From Bacillota bacterium (lineage in GTDB: Bacteria; Bacillota; Clostridia; Peptostreptococcales; Anaerovoracaceae), in contig JAUNDC010000008.1 in NCBI GenBank assembly GCA_030526355.1, positions 37,802 through 101,801 of the forward strand: DNA of 64,000 nt, written 5' to 3'. Under the pieces are notes generated by a model, which was not told the origin of the DNA, made no database searches, and was given only the letters and a program-made list of their open reading frames with translations. The position numbers and the translations under genes were made by a program. This document shows positions 8,242 to 15,813 of this stretch, one piece after another; within the stretch, counting starts at the first letter, position 1, and each line of letters opens with the position of its first letter.

Positions 8242-9471
8242 ATGAGATTACTTATCAGAAATATCGGATGTCTGCAGACTCCTGCGGGCAGCTACAGTCA
8301 CAAGGGAAGCAAGCAGGGAAAAAACCTGAAGCTTTATAATGCGGCAATTGCAGTTGAGGATGGAATAATCAAGGCTGTAACAGAGGATGGCAGACTTCCG
8401 GAGGGAAGCTTTGATGAAGAAATCGATGCAGAGGGAAAGCTGGCAACACCGGGATTTGTTGACGGACATACGCATCTGGTTTTTGGAGGCTACAGGCAGA
8501 ATGAAATACCTATGAAGCTGGCAGGTGCAGGGTATCTGGATATCCTCAAAGCCGGAGGAGGTATACTGGATACGGTGAGAAAGACAAGAGAAGCAAGCTT
8601 TGAGGAGCTCTATGATAAGAGTTCAGGTTTTCTGGATGAAATGCTGCATATGGGTATCACCACATGTGAAGCCAAAAGCGGCTATGGTCTGGATCTGGAA
8701 AATGAACTCAAAATGCTTGAAGTCATCAAGGCTCTCGGCGAAAAACATCCGATGGATGTAGTTCCTACGTTTATGGGCGCACATGCCATTCCGCCGGAGT
8801 ATGAAGGCAGAGGTGACGAGTACATAGATATGCTTTGCAATGAAGTAATACCTGAAGTGAGAAAGCGCGGGCTTGCAGAGTTCTGCGATGTGTTCTGTGA
8901 GGACTCGGTGTTTGATGCAGCTCAGAGCAGGAAATACATGGAAAAGGCACGTGAGTATGGTTTCGAGCTTAAGATTCATGCAGACGAAATAGAGGATATC
9001 GGCGGATCTGCTCTGGCAGGTGAAATGGAAGCTGTTTCTGCAGAACATCTCATAGCGGCAGGTGAAGCAGGCATGGATTCCATGGCAGCCGGTGGTACAA
9101 CAGCTATGCTGCTGCCGGCAACGTCGTTTTATCTGGGAAAGACCTATGCACCAGCAAGGACAATGATAGACAAAGGAATCCCTGTAGCAATAGCCAGCGA
9201 TTTCAATCCAGGCTCATGTCCGTCGCTGAATCTTCAGCTTGCAGTCAATCTAGGATACCTCAGGTACAAGATGACACCGGAAGAAATTCTGACGGCTGTT
9301 ACCATCAACCCGGCATGCGCAATCAACAGAGGAGATATAGTAGGAACTGTCGAGGAAGGAAAGCAGGCAGATATAGTAATATGGAATGCACCTGACTTCG
9401 AAATGCTATGTTACCGCTTCGGTTCAAATTTAGCAGATAAAATAATCAAAAAAGGAGAATTAATCAAATGA
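8242..9471 (+). CDS. hutI: Imidazolonepropionase
   Basis: A 409-residue amidohydrolase-superfamily enzyme that opens imidazolonepropionate to N-formimino-L-glutamate. Seen: the metal-binding FVDGHTHLVFGG near residue 73, HAIPPEY, the third-strand histidine in LKIHADEIEDIGGS, the SAEHL histidine and the conserved ASDFNPGSCPSLNLQ loop near residue 320. Length is normal. The last four bases overlap the start of the cyclodeaminase gene (ATGA), indicating coupling. This branch leads to formiminoglutamate, which the next two genes handle through folate rather than by direct hydrolysis. Confidence 0.96.
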   Translation: MRLLIRNIGCLQTPAGSYSHKGSKQGKNLKLYNAAIAVEDGIIKAVTEDGRLPEGSFDEEIDAEGKLATPGFVDGHTHLVFGGYRQNEIPMKLAGAGYLDILKAGGGILDTVRKTREASFEELYDKSSGFLDEMLHMGITTCEAKSGYGLDLENELKMLEVIKALGEKHPMDVVPTFMGAHAIPPEYEGRGDEYIDMLCNEVIPEVRKRGLAEFCDVFCEDSVFDAAQSRKYMEKAREYGFELKIHADEIEDIGGSALAGEMEAVSAEHLIAAGEAGMDSMAAGGTTAMLLPATSFYLGKTYAPARTMIDKGIPVAIASDFNPGSCPSLNLQLAVNLGYLRYKMTPEEILTAVTINPACAINRGDIVGTVEEGKQADIVIWNAPDFEMLCYRFGSNLADKIIKKGELIK

Positions 9472-10094
9472 AGCTGATCGACCTTAAAATGAATGAGTAT
9501 CTTGATATACTGCTTTCGGATGCACCGGCTCCCGGAGGCGGCAGTGTAAGCGCACTGGCAGGAGCACAGGCTGCTGCACTGATGGGAATGGTATGCGACC
9601 TTACCATAGGAAAAGCGAAGTATGAGGATTATCAGGAGAGCTGCAAAGAAGCAAAGGCAAAGGCCGGTGAACTTTACAGAGGTTTTGCCGAGGCTATTGA
9701 TAAGGACACGGAGGCCTTCAATCTGGTGGCTGCAGCATTTAAAATGCCAAAGGAAACCGATGAGGAAAAAGCGGCAAGAAAGCAGGCAATAGCTGATGGA
9801 ACTCTTGAAGCTACCAAGGTTCCTTACAGCGTTATGGAGATGGCAGCAGCAGGGCTTGAAATTGCAGAAACAATGGTTGGAAAATCTAATCCTAATGCGG
9901 CAAGCGACCTTGGTGTTGCAGTGCTCAACCTTATGACGTGCATGAAGGGAGCGTGGCTTAATGTCAAGATAAATCTGCCGGGAGTAAAGGATGAAAATCT
10001 GGCAGCTGAATACAAAGCAGGCGGAGAGAAAATGCTGGCAAAGGGAGAAGAAACAGCAAAGAAGCTTTATGCAGAAATAGAAGGAAGTCTTTAA
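9468..10094 (+). CDS. fchA: Formiminotetrahydrofolate cyclodeaminase
   Basis: A 208-residue helical protein of the FTCD cyclodeaminase family. It converts 5-formimino-tetrahydrofolate to 5,10-methenyl-tetrahydrofolate and ammonia, feeding C1 units to folate metabolism. Seen: the N-terminal SDAPAPGGGSVSALAGAQAA (residues about 18-37) characteristic of this family, and an overall alanine-rich helical composition. In animals this activity is fused to the formiminotransferase; here it is a separate gene just upstream of ftcD. It overlaps hutI by four bases. Confidence 0.94.
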   Translation: MKLIDLKMNEYLDILLSDAPAPGGGSVSALAGAQAAALMGMVCDLTIGKAKYEDYQESCKEAKAKAGELYRGFAEAIDKDTEAFNLVAAAFKMPKETDEEKAARKQAIADGTLEATKVPYSVMEMAAAGLEIAETMVGKSNPNAASDLGVAVLNLMTCMKGAWLNVKINLPGVKDENLAAEYKAGGEKMLAKGEETAKKLYAEIEGSL

Positions 10095-10112
10095 AAAACG
10101 GAGGGAAAGCAA

Positions 10113-11009
10113 ATGGCGAAAATTATCGAGAGCGTACCTAATATTAGCGAAGGCAGAAATACTGAAATCATTGAGGCATGTGTTGACCAGATCAGAAATA
10201 CTCCTGGATGCACACTGCTGAATTATTCATCAGACCCAAGTCACAACAGAACAGTAATCACATATATGGGAAGCCCGGAAGGCTGTGAGGAGGCAAGTGT
10301 CAAGCTGGCAAAGAAGGCTGTTGAGCTTATCGATCTGACGAAGCACGAGGGTGAACATCCGAGAATGGGATGCGTAGACGTAATGCCGTTTATTCCTATC
10401 AAGGAAGCAACGATGGATGAATGTGTAGAGCTTTCTCAGAGAGTCGGCAAAAGAATTGCAGAAGAGGCTGATCTGCCGGTATTCCTCTATGAAAAATCAG
10501 CGACAGCTCCTCACAGACAGAATCTGGCAAAGGTGAGAAAAGGACAGTTCGAGGGAATGGCTGAGAAAGTAAAGGATCCAGACTGGATTCCTGATTTCGG
10601 AGGACAGAGAATTCATCCGACAGGAGGAGCCGTATGTGTAGGAGCAAGACCGCCGCTCATCGCATACAATATCAATTTGGGAACAGATAATCTGGAGATA
10701 GCAACAAAAATAGGCAAAATAATCAGAGAATCATCCGGCGGGTTGAAATGTGTTAAAGCTATGGGAGTTATGCTTGAGGACAGAAACATTGCGCAGGTTT
10801 CGATCAACATGACAGATTTTACGGTTACTCCGCTTCATAGAGTAACAGAGCTGGTAAGAAATGAGGCTGCAAGATACGGAGTTCCTGTTATCGGAACAGA
10901 GCTCATCGGACTTGCACCTATGCAGGCACTGTTTGATGCAGCTGAGTATTACCTGCAGATCGAGGATTTCGATCCGGCAGTACAGGTGATTGAGAATCAT
11001 CTGCTGTAA
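10113..11009 (+). CDS. ftcD: Glutamate formimidoyltransferase
   Basis: A 298-residue enzyme moving the formimino group from N-formiminoglutamate to tetrahydrofolate and releasing glutamate. Seen: the N-terminal ESVPNISEGRN, the HEGEHPRMGCVDVMPFIP segment (near residue 78) with the family histidine, and HPTGGAVCVGARPPLIAYN near residue 168. AACGGAGGG precedes the ATG. With fchA it makes the two-protein version of mammalian FTCD, so histidine yields glutamate, ammonia and methenyl-THF. Confidence 0.96.
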   Translation: MAKIIESVPNISEGRNTEIIEACVDQIRNTPGCTLLNYSSDPSHNRTVITYMGSPEGCEEASVKLAKKAVELIDLTKHEGEHPRMGCVDVMPFIPIKEATMDECVELSQRVGKRIAEEADLPVFLYEKSATAPHRQNLAKVRKGQFEGMAEKVKDPDWIPDFGGQRIHPTGGAVCVGARPPLIAYNINLGTDNLEIATKIGKIIRESSGGLKCVKAMGVMLEDRNIAQVSINMTDFTVTPLHRVTELVRNEAARYGVPVIGTELIGLAPMQALFDAAEYYLQIEDFDPAVQVIENHLL

Positions 11010-11028
11010 TCAACGGGAATATAGTGTT

Positions 11029-11063
11029 GCCGGCATCCCGGGAAATATCCGGATGCCGGCTTT
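11029..11063 (+). terminator. GC-rich hairpin after ftcD
   Basis: GCCGGCATCCCGG pairs with CCGGATGCCGGC with one bulged base, then only TTTGTCATTT. The stem is strong but the U-tract short, so read-through into the GntR gene is plausible: a leaky terminator or mRNA stabiliser. Confidence 0.6.
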
Positions 11064-11083
11064 GTCATTTAAAGGAGAGTAAA

Positions 11084-11743
11084 GTGCAGAGCAGAATAAT
11101 GTCAGGCGAGGGTTCTCTTGCTGAAGAAGTGACAGAAATATTGCGAGACAGAATAATAAACGGCGAATATAAAATGGGAGAAAAGCTCATTGAAAACAAA
11201 ATCGCCAGTGAGCTGAAGGTAAGCAGAACGCCGGTGCGGGATGCACTGAGCCAGCTGGTCGAGGAACAGCTGGTGGAATATATACCAAACAAAGGATGCT
11301 TTGCCAGAGGCTTCAGCAGGAAGGACATGTCGGATATCTACGCAGTGAGACAGGAAGTGGAAAAGCTGGCAGTCACATGGGCAATAGAAAACGCCGATAA
11401 GGACGTGATAAAGAAGCTGCATGATCAGCTGGAGCTGATGAGCTTTTATACTGTAAATAATTTTTATGAAAAGCTTCTGGCAGCCAACGAGGAGTTTCAC
11501 AATATGATTTATCAGATGTCCGGCAGCAGATTTATTGTTCAGGTTCTCAAATCGTATCAGGATTATGTGCATACCGCCAGAAAAAGCACTCTGAGGAAGG
11601 AGGAGGATCTGCCCGGCATTTACAAGGAGCATGAGGAAATATATAAAGCTATAGAAGCCAGAGATGTGGAAAAGGCACGTGATGCAGTGGCAAGACATCT
11701 TGAGTCGTCCCGAATCAGAGCGGAGGAGCGGTGGAATACTTGA
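11084..11743 (+). CDS. GntR-family (FadR-type) transcriptional regulator
   Basis: A 219-residue regulator. The GTG at 11084 is chosen because AAAGGAGA (11071-11078) lies 5 bases upstream; the in-frame ATG at 11024 would run through the hairpin and has no such site. Seen: GntR winged helix at about residues 10-75 (LRDRIINGEYKMGEKLIENK, SELKVSRTPVRDALSQL), then an FCD-type helical effector domain (QEVEKLAVTWAI, EFHNMIYQMSGSRF, the final EEIYKAIEARDVEKARDAV segment with metal/ligand histidines nearby). FCD regulators usually sense small organic acids. It lies between the hut and 2-oxoacid oxidoreductase operons, whose promoters carry TTGTAT/ATACAA sites; control of both is inference. Confidence 0.9.
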   Translation: MQSRIMSGEGSLAEEVTEILRDRIINGEYKMGEKLIENKIASELKVSRTPVRDALSQLVEEQLVEYIPNKGCFARGFSRKDMSDIYAVRQEVEKLAVTWAIENADKDVIKKLHDQLELMSFYTVNNFYEKLLAANEEFHNMIYQMSGSRFIVQVLKSYQDYVHTARKSTLRKEEDLPGIYKEHEEIYKAIEARDVEKARDAVARHLESSRIRAEERWNT

Positions 11744-11840
11744 CAGACGGATCATTAAGGGATATTATAAGGATATAAAAAGGAAATATTAAGGAAATAT
11801 AGAGGATAAACAGTTATCGTCATTTTAAGAAGGGGGAAAA

Positions 11841-12671
11841 ATGAATATCGAAGAAATGAAAACAAGAAAAAGAGAGCTGGGTTATTCTTATGCCATGATA
11901 TCAGCAAAGTCGGGTGTTCCGGTGGGAACAGTACAGAAAATATTTGGTGGCTTTACTAAAGCTCCGCGATATGAAACTCTGCAGGCAATCGAAAAGGCGC
12001 TCACTTCTCAGGCTGACGGATGTATGACCGATGTGAGCGGCGGGAGTGTTTCAGAGCAGCATGAATTTCAGGTGAAGGAGAACGTGACAGAGTATTTTGC
12101 TGATAATGGTAATTATACAATAGAGGATTATGAGAGGTTTCCTGAGGATTTCAGGGTGGAGCTGATTGACGGGTTTATTTATGATATGTCAGGAGCAACG
12201 ATCATTCATCAGCTGATTGCAGGCGAAATCTATGCAGCTCTGCGTAACTATATCCGCAGCAGAGGGGGAAAATGCATAACGGGGCAGGCTGCGATAGATT
12301 TCAGGCTCAGTAAATCAGACAACAGAACTGTTGTACAGCCTGACGTATACGTAATCTGCAATCACAGTATACTGACACGCAAGAGAGCAGAAGGCGCGCC
12401 TGACCTGGCAATAGAGGTTCTGTCCCCTTCAACCAGGAAAAAGGATATGACCATTAAGCTAAATAAATATCAGGAAACAGGAGTGAAGGAATACTGGCTT
12501 GTGGATTATGACAACGAGAGAATTCTTGTATATAGATTTGAAGACGATGAGCAGCTGTTATCAATTTTCGGTATAAGAGATACCGTTCCTGTAGGAATAT
12601 TCGATGGAGATCTCATGATAGATTTTGCAGAGATAGATGATTATATTAAATCAATCGATTTCGCAGACTGA
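11841..12671 (+). CDS. Uma2-family (DUF820) restriction-endonuclease-fold protein with N-terminal XRE domain
   Basis: A 276-residue two-domain protein. Residues about 1-60 form an XRE-like helix-turn-helix (SAKSGVPVGTVQKIFGG). Residues about 85-265 are a Uma2/DUF820 domain of the PD-(D/E)XK fold: YTIEDYERFPEDFRVELIDG, the VVQPDVYVIC aspartate, LAIEVLSPSTRKKD (E-x-K-like core) and KEYWLVDYDNERI. Uma2 proteins occur as many paralogues in Cyanobacteria and some Firmicutes, and no function is firmly established. GGGGGAAA precedes the ATG. It is a single gene between the GntR regulator and the kor operon. Confidence 0.85.
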   Translation: MNIEEMKTRKRELGYSYAMISAKSGVPVGTVQKIFGGFTKAPRYETLQAIEKALTSQADGCMTDVSGGSVSEQHEFQVKENVTEYFADNGNYTIEDYERFPEDFRVELIDGFIYDMSGATIIHQLIAGEIYAALRNYIRSRGGKCITGQAAIDFRLSKSDNRTVVQPDVYVICNHSILTRKRAEGAPDLAIEVLSPSTRKKDMTIKLNKYQETGVKEYWLVDYDNERILVYRFEDDEQLLSIFGIRDTVPVGIFDGDLMIDFAEIDDYIKSIDFAD

Positions 12672-12746
12672 CAATTCAATAAAAGATTACACAATAATAT
12701 TATAAAAGAAAAAGCCTATAAAGCAGTGCTGTTTTACAATGGTAAA

Positions 12747-12758
12747 ATTGTATACAAT
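12747..12758. promoter_or_regulatory. Perfect palindrome, candidate GntR operator (upstream copy)
   Basis: ATTGTATACAAT is a perfect 12-bp palindrome 67 bases upstream of the predicted kor -35 element. The same core recurs inside the promoter spacer at 12823-12834. FadR-type GntR proteins bind short palindromes of this style; assignment to the regulator at 11084 is inference. Confidence 0.55.
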
Positions 12759-12813
12759 AATACAATATGCCTTTTTAGAACACTAAAAGTGTTGAAATTT
12801 CAATGTATTAGGG

Positions 12814-12842
12814 TTGAAGCTAATCGTATACAATGTTAATAT
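12814..12842 (+). promoter_or_regulatory. kor operon promoter with operator in the spacer
   Basis: -35 TTGAAG (12814-12819) and -10 TAATAT (12837-12842) are 17 bp apart. ATCGTATACAAT (12823-12834), one base away from the palindrome at 12747, fills most of the spacer, so a bound protein should occlude RNA polymerase. The leader to korA is about 55 bases. Nothing else is visible in 12672-12902. Confidence 0.65.
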
Positions 12843-12902
12843 AAAGCCGACAAAGATAATCTGAAGCATAATTTAAAGACTAAAAAGAGAGGTCAGATAA
12901 TC

Positions 12903-14111
12903 ATGGAAAAAAGAACTTCAGAGGCAGCAAAGAACCAGGCGGTACTTCAGGGAAATGAAGCTTGTGCCAGAGGAGCATTGTATGCAGGCTGCAGATTTTT
13001 TGCAGGATATCCGATTACACCATCCACAGAGATAATCGAAATGATGTCCTCGGAGATGCAGAAATGCGGCGGAGCTTTCATACAGATGGAGGATGAAATA
13101 GGTTCGGCATGCGCCATTATTGGGGCACGCTGGGGAGGTAAAAAAGCTATGACAGCAACCTCTGGGCCGGGATATACCCTGATGCAGGAAGCGATAGGCT
13201 TTGCCGCGGTAACAGAAACCCCAATAGTAATCGTGAATGTTCAGAGGGGCGGTCCTTCTACCGGACAGCCGACTCTTTCATCGCAGCAGGACATATATCA
13301 GGCAAGATACGGAAGCCATGGAGATTATGAGATTATCGTTCTTTCTCCGTCCTCTGTGCAGGAAATGTATGATTTCACAGTCAGAGCATTCGAACTGGCT
13401 GAACAGTTCAGGACCCCGGTTATACTTCTCGCCGATGAGGTAATCGGCCATATGAGAGAAAAAGTGGTTCTCAAGGATGGATCAAAGAATATCAGGAGCG
13501 TGAAACAGAAATATGTTGTATCACCTCAGGCTGATTTCTTTCAGGGAGAGAATACACTGGTGGAAGGTCAGCTGCATGACAGCATGGGCAGACGAATCGG
13601 TCATATGGCATCAAAGAGCGGCGAGTTTATCAATAATATTAATAAAAAAATCAGCGACCATATAGATGTAATCGCAGATATCAAAACATATTTCATGGAC
13701 GATGCCGATGTGGCTATTGTTGCATACGGCTCAGTTGTAAGGCCGGCGATAAATGCAGTGAAGCTTGCCAGAAAAGTGGAGGATGACAGGATAAAGCCGA
13801 AGCTGAGGATTTTTAAGGATATAGTAAAAAAAGGCGTTCAGAAAACCATAAATACGGACTACAGCCATCTGAAGGTAGGTCTGGTCAAGATAAATACCGT
13901 ATGGCCTTTTCCTGAAGAGTTGCTGAAGGAAGCTACTAAGGATGTACATACGGTAATAGTTCCGGAGATGAATGTAGGCAAATACTGCAGAGAAGTGGAA
14001 CGTGTTCTCAAGGATAAAACCGTGATACCTATGTCAAAATGCGGCGGAGACATTCATACACCGCAGGAGATACTTGATGAGATTCTCAAGGAGGTGGGCG
14101 TAGATGAATAA
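12903..14111 (+). CDS. korA: 2-oxoacid:ferredoxin oxidoreductase, alpha subunit (2-oxoglutarate type likely)
   Basis: A 402-residue alpha subunit carrying the pyrimidine-binding and transketolase C-terminal-like domains. Seen: QGNEACARGALYAGCRFFAG, YPITPSTEI near residue 40, SGPGYTLMQEAIGFA near residue 92, RGGPSTGQPT near residue 118, and a C-terminal VVRPAINAVKLARK / PFPEELLKE region. With beta, gamma and ferredoxin subunits it decarboxylates a 2-oxoacid to the acyl-CoA while reducing ferredoxin. Separate four-subunit organisation fits 2-oxoglutarate (Kor) or branched-chain (Vor) enzymes; glutamate from the adjacent hut pathway favours 2-oxoglutarate, but substrate is not proven. It overlaps korB by 8 bases. 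Confidence 0.88.
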   Translation: MEKRTSEAAKNQAVLQGNEACARGALYAGCRFFAGYPITPSTEIIEMMSSEMQKCGGAFIQMEDEIGSACAIIGARWGGKKAMTATSGPGYTLMQEAIGFAAVTETPIVIVNVQRGGPSTGQPTLSSQQDIYQARYGSHGDYEIIVLSPSSVQEMYDFTVRAFELAEQFRTPVILLADEVIGHMREKVVLKDGSKNIRSVKQKYVVSPQADFFQGENTLVEGQLHDSMGRRIGHMASKSGEFINNINKKISDHIDVIADIKTYFMDDADVAIVAYGSVVRPAINAVKLARKVEDDRIKPKLRIFKDIVKKGVQKTINTDYSHLKVGLVKINTVWPFPEELLKEATKDVHTVIVPEMNVGKYCREVERVLKDKTVIPMSKCGGDIHTPQEILDEILKEVGVDE

Positions 14112-14916
14112 GCTTTATGAGAAATATATCAAGAAGGATTCTCTGCCTACATTGTTTTGTCCGGGATGCGGAAACGGCATTATACAGGTGGCGGCGATGA
14201 ATGCCATGGAGGAGCTGGGAATCAAGGATGATATTGCGTGTGTGAGCGGCATAGGTTGTTCATCGTGGATACCATGCTATTATAAGCTGGATGTGATGCA
14301 TACCATGCACGGCAGAGCGTTGGCTTTTGCAGAAGGACTCAAGCTTGCAAGACCGGACAAGAAAATACTTGTGTTTACAGGTGATGGAGACTGTCTGGCA
14401 ATTGGTGGAAACCATCTGGTGCATGCAGCAGCGAGAAATATAGACCTTACAGTCGTAATGGCAAACAATTACATATACGGAATGACAGGTGGTCAGAAAT
14501 CACCGTCAACGCCCAAAGGTTCAGTAACCAAGACATCACCCTTTGGAAGCATAGATGAGCCAATCGACGGATGCAGAATGGTAATGGCACTGGGAGCAAG
14601 CTATGTAGCCAGATGGACAACAGCACATCCGGTGCAGCTGGCAAAATCCATTGCAGAAGGGATAGGGCATAAGGGGTTTTCATTCATAGAGGTGCTGACA
14701 CAGTGTCCGGTGCAGGCAGGCAAAGGCGTGTATGGAGAGAAGGATCCGTCGGCAATTATGAAAATATACAAAGAAAAAACATATCTTTATAAAGAAGGCA
14801 AAGAGCCGCAGGAAGGCAAAATCCCGGTGGGAGTTTTCAGGCACGATAAGAACTCGCTCGAATATATTGAAAGAGTAGAAGCAAAGCTTAGAGAACAGGG
14901 AATAGAAAGAGGGTAG
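14104..14916 (+). CDS. korB: 2-oxoacid:ferredoxin oxidoreductase, beta subunit (TPP binding)
   Basis: A 270-residue beta subunit. Seen: FCPGCGNGIIQVAAMNA with a cysteine pair at the N-terminus (near residue 19), SGIGCSSWIPCYY, the HTMHGRALAFAEGLK turn, and the thiamine diphosphate motif GDGDCLAIGGNHLVHAARN-like around residue 95 with NNYIYGMTGGQKSPSTPKG after it. These match the beta subunits of Kor/Por enzymes. It overlaps both the end of korA and lies 4 bases before the ferredoxin subunit, so all four chains are made together. Confidence 0.9.
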   Translation: MNKLYEKYIKKDSLPTLFCPGCGNGIIQVAAMNAMEELGIKDDIACVSGIGCSSWIPCYYKLDVMHTMHGRALAFAEGLKLARPDKKILVFTGDGDCLAIGGNHLVHAAARNIDLTVVMANNYIYGMTGGQKSPSTPKGSVTKTSPFGSIDEPIDGCRMVMALGASYVARWTTAHPVQLAKSIAEGIGHKGFSFIEVLTQCPVQAGKGVYGEKDPSAIMKIYKEKTYLYKEGKEPQEGKIPVGVFRHDKNSLEYIERVEAKLREQGIERG

Positions 14917-14920
14917 AAGT

Positions 14921-15130
14921 ATGGCGGATATTACCATTGACAAGGCTTGCTGCAAAGGCTGTAATATATGCCTGACGGTTTGCCCTAAAAAAATATTTGT
15001 GAAATCAAAAAAAAGAAATAATTATGGCACAGCAATGCCGGGTGTAGATAATCCGGAGAGCTGTCTGGTTTGCAGGATGTGTGAAAGATTGTGCCCTGAC
15101 GGCGCTATCAATGTGGAAGGAGAGAAATGA
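14921..15130 (+). CDS. korD: Ferredoxin-like (delta) subunit, two 4Fe-4S clusters
   Basis: A 69-residue bacterial-type ferredoxin. Two cluster motifs are visible: CCKGCNICLTVCPKK (residues about 9-23) and CLVCRMCERLCPDGA (residues about 48-62), each with the C-x2-C-x2-C-x3-C-P pattern. It is the electron-transfer subunit of the oxidoreductase, passing electrons from the TPP site to free ferredoxin. Such electrons can feed a hydrogenase; the maturases for one are encoded at 54-58 kb. The gene lies 4 bases after korB and 1 base before korC. Confidence 0.9.
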   Translation: MADITIDKACCKGCNICLTVCPKKIFVKSKKRNNYGTAMPGVDNPESCLVCRMCERLCPDGAINVEGEK

Positions 15131-15131
15131 G

Positions 15132-15698
15132 ATGAGGATCAATGTAAGATTTGCAGGAGCAGGAGGGCAGGGTGTAATACTTGCATCGGTGCTGCTGGCT
15201 GAAGGGTACGGCCTGGGCGAGAACTACAATATATCCCAGACTCAGAGCTACGGTCCGGAAGCTCGCGGTGGAGCCTGCAAGGCAGAGGTCGTGATTTCAG
15301 ACGACGATATAGATTATATGAAGGTCGACACAGCAGATGTATTCATTGCATTGAATCAGGTGGGTTATGATAAATACAAGGATACTGTGAAAAAGAACGC
15401 CATCGTGCTTATAAACAGTACGCTGGTGGAAACGGATTCTCCGGATGTATACAGGATAAACGCTACTGAAATAGCAGAGGATATGGGTAAACCTTTTGTA
15501 GTGAACATGGTTATGCTGGGAGCGCTTACAAAGTTGCTGCCGAAGCTCCATTACGGAACTATTGTTGAGGAAATCAAAAATAAATTTGCTGCGAGCATAG
15601 CAGGAATAAACCTTGATGCCTTCAGCAAAGGGTACACTGTCATGGAGACAGAGCTTAAGGAAGAGAAAGCCGGTATGGAGGAAAAAAAACCGGCCTGA
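15132..15698 (+). CDS. korC: 2-oxoacid:ferredoxin oxidoreductase, gamma subunit
   Basis: A 188-residue gamma subunit. The start at 15132 (MRINVRFAGAGGQGV) is chosen over an in-frame ATG at 15081 because the upstream sequence belongs to the ferredoxin gene in another frame and GGAAGGAGA precedes 15132. Seen: GAGGQGVILASVLLAEG near residue 10, SQSYGPEARGGACKAEVVIS near residue 38, and ALNQVGYDKY, all typical of the gamma domain. It is last in the operon; a terminator hairpin lies at 15750-15792. Confidence 0.92.
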   Translation: MRINVRFAGAGGQGVILASVLLAEGYGLGENYNISQTQSYGPEARGGACKAEVVISDDDIDYMKVDTADVFIALNQVGYDKYKDTVKKNAIVLINSTLVETDSPDVYRINATEIAEDMGKPFVVNMVMLGALTKLLPKLHYGTIVEEIKNKFAASIAGINLDAFSKGYTVMETELKEEKAGMEEKKPA

Positions 15699-15743
15699 AA
15701 GGACAAAATGACAAATTCAGCAAATTAGTACGGGTTTGACCCC

Positions 15744-15792
15744 TTGATTAATCCCCTTTTCAATATATAATTGATTGTGGGGATTATTTTTT
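15744..15792 (+). promoter_or_regulatory. Terminator of kor operon overlapping the promoter of the SulP gene
   Basis: AATCCCC (15750-15756) pairs with GGGGATT (15779-15785), followed by ATTTTTTG: an intrinsic terminator with a large internal loop. A promoter sits inside it: -35 TTGATT (15744-15749), 16-bp spacer, -10 TATAAT (15766-15771). TCAAT and ATTGA inside the loop extend the stem across the -10. Confidence 0.7.
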
Positions 15793-15813
15793 GTTGATTT
15801 CACGGGAGGAAAC

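Noticed and set aside
11744..11840. Short AAGGATAT/AAGGAAATAT repeats after the GntR gene
   Set aside because: Low-complexity purine/AT sequence without fixed period or symmetry; it could arise by chance in this composition.
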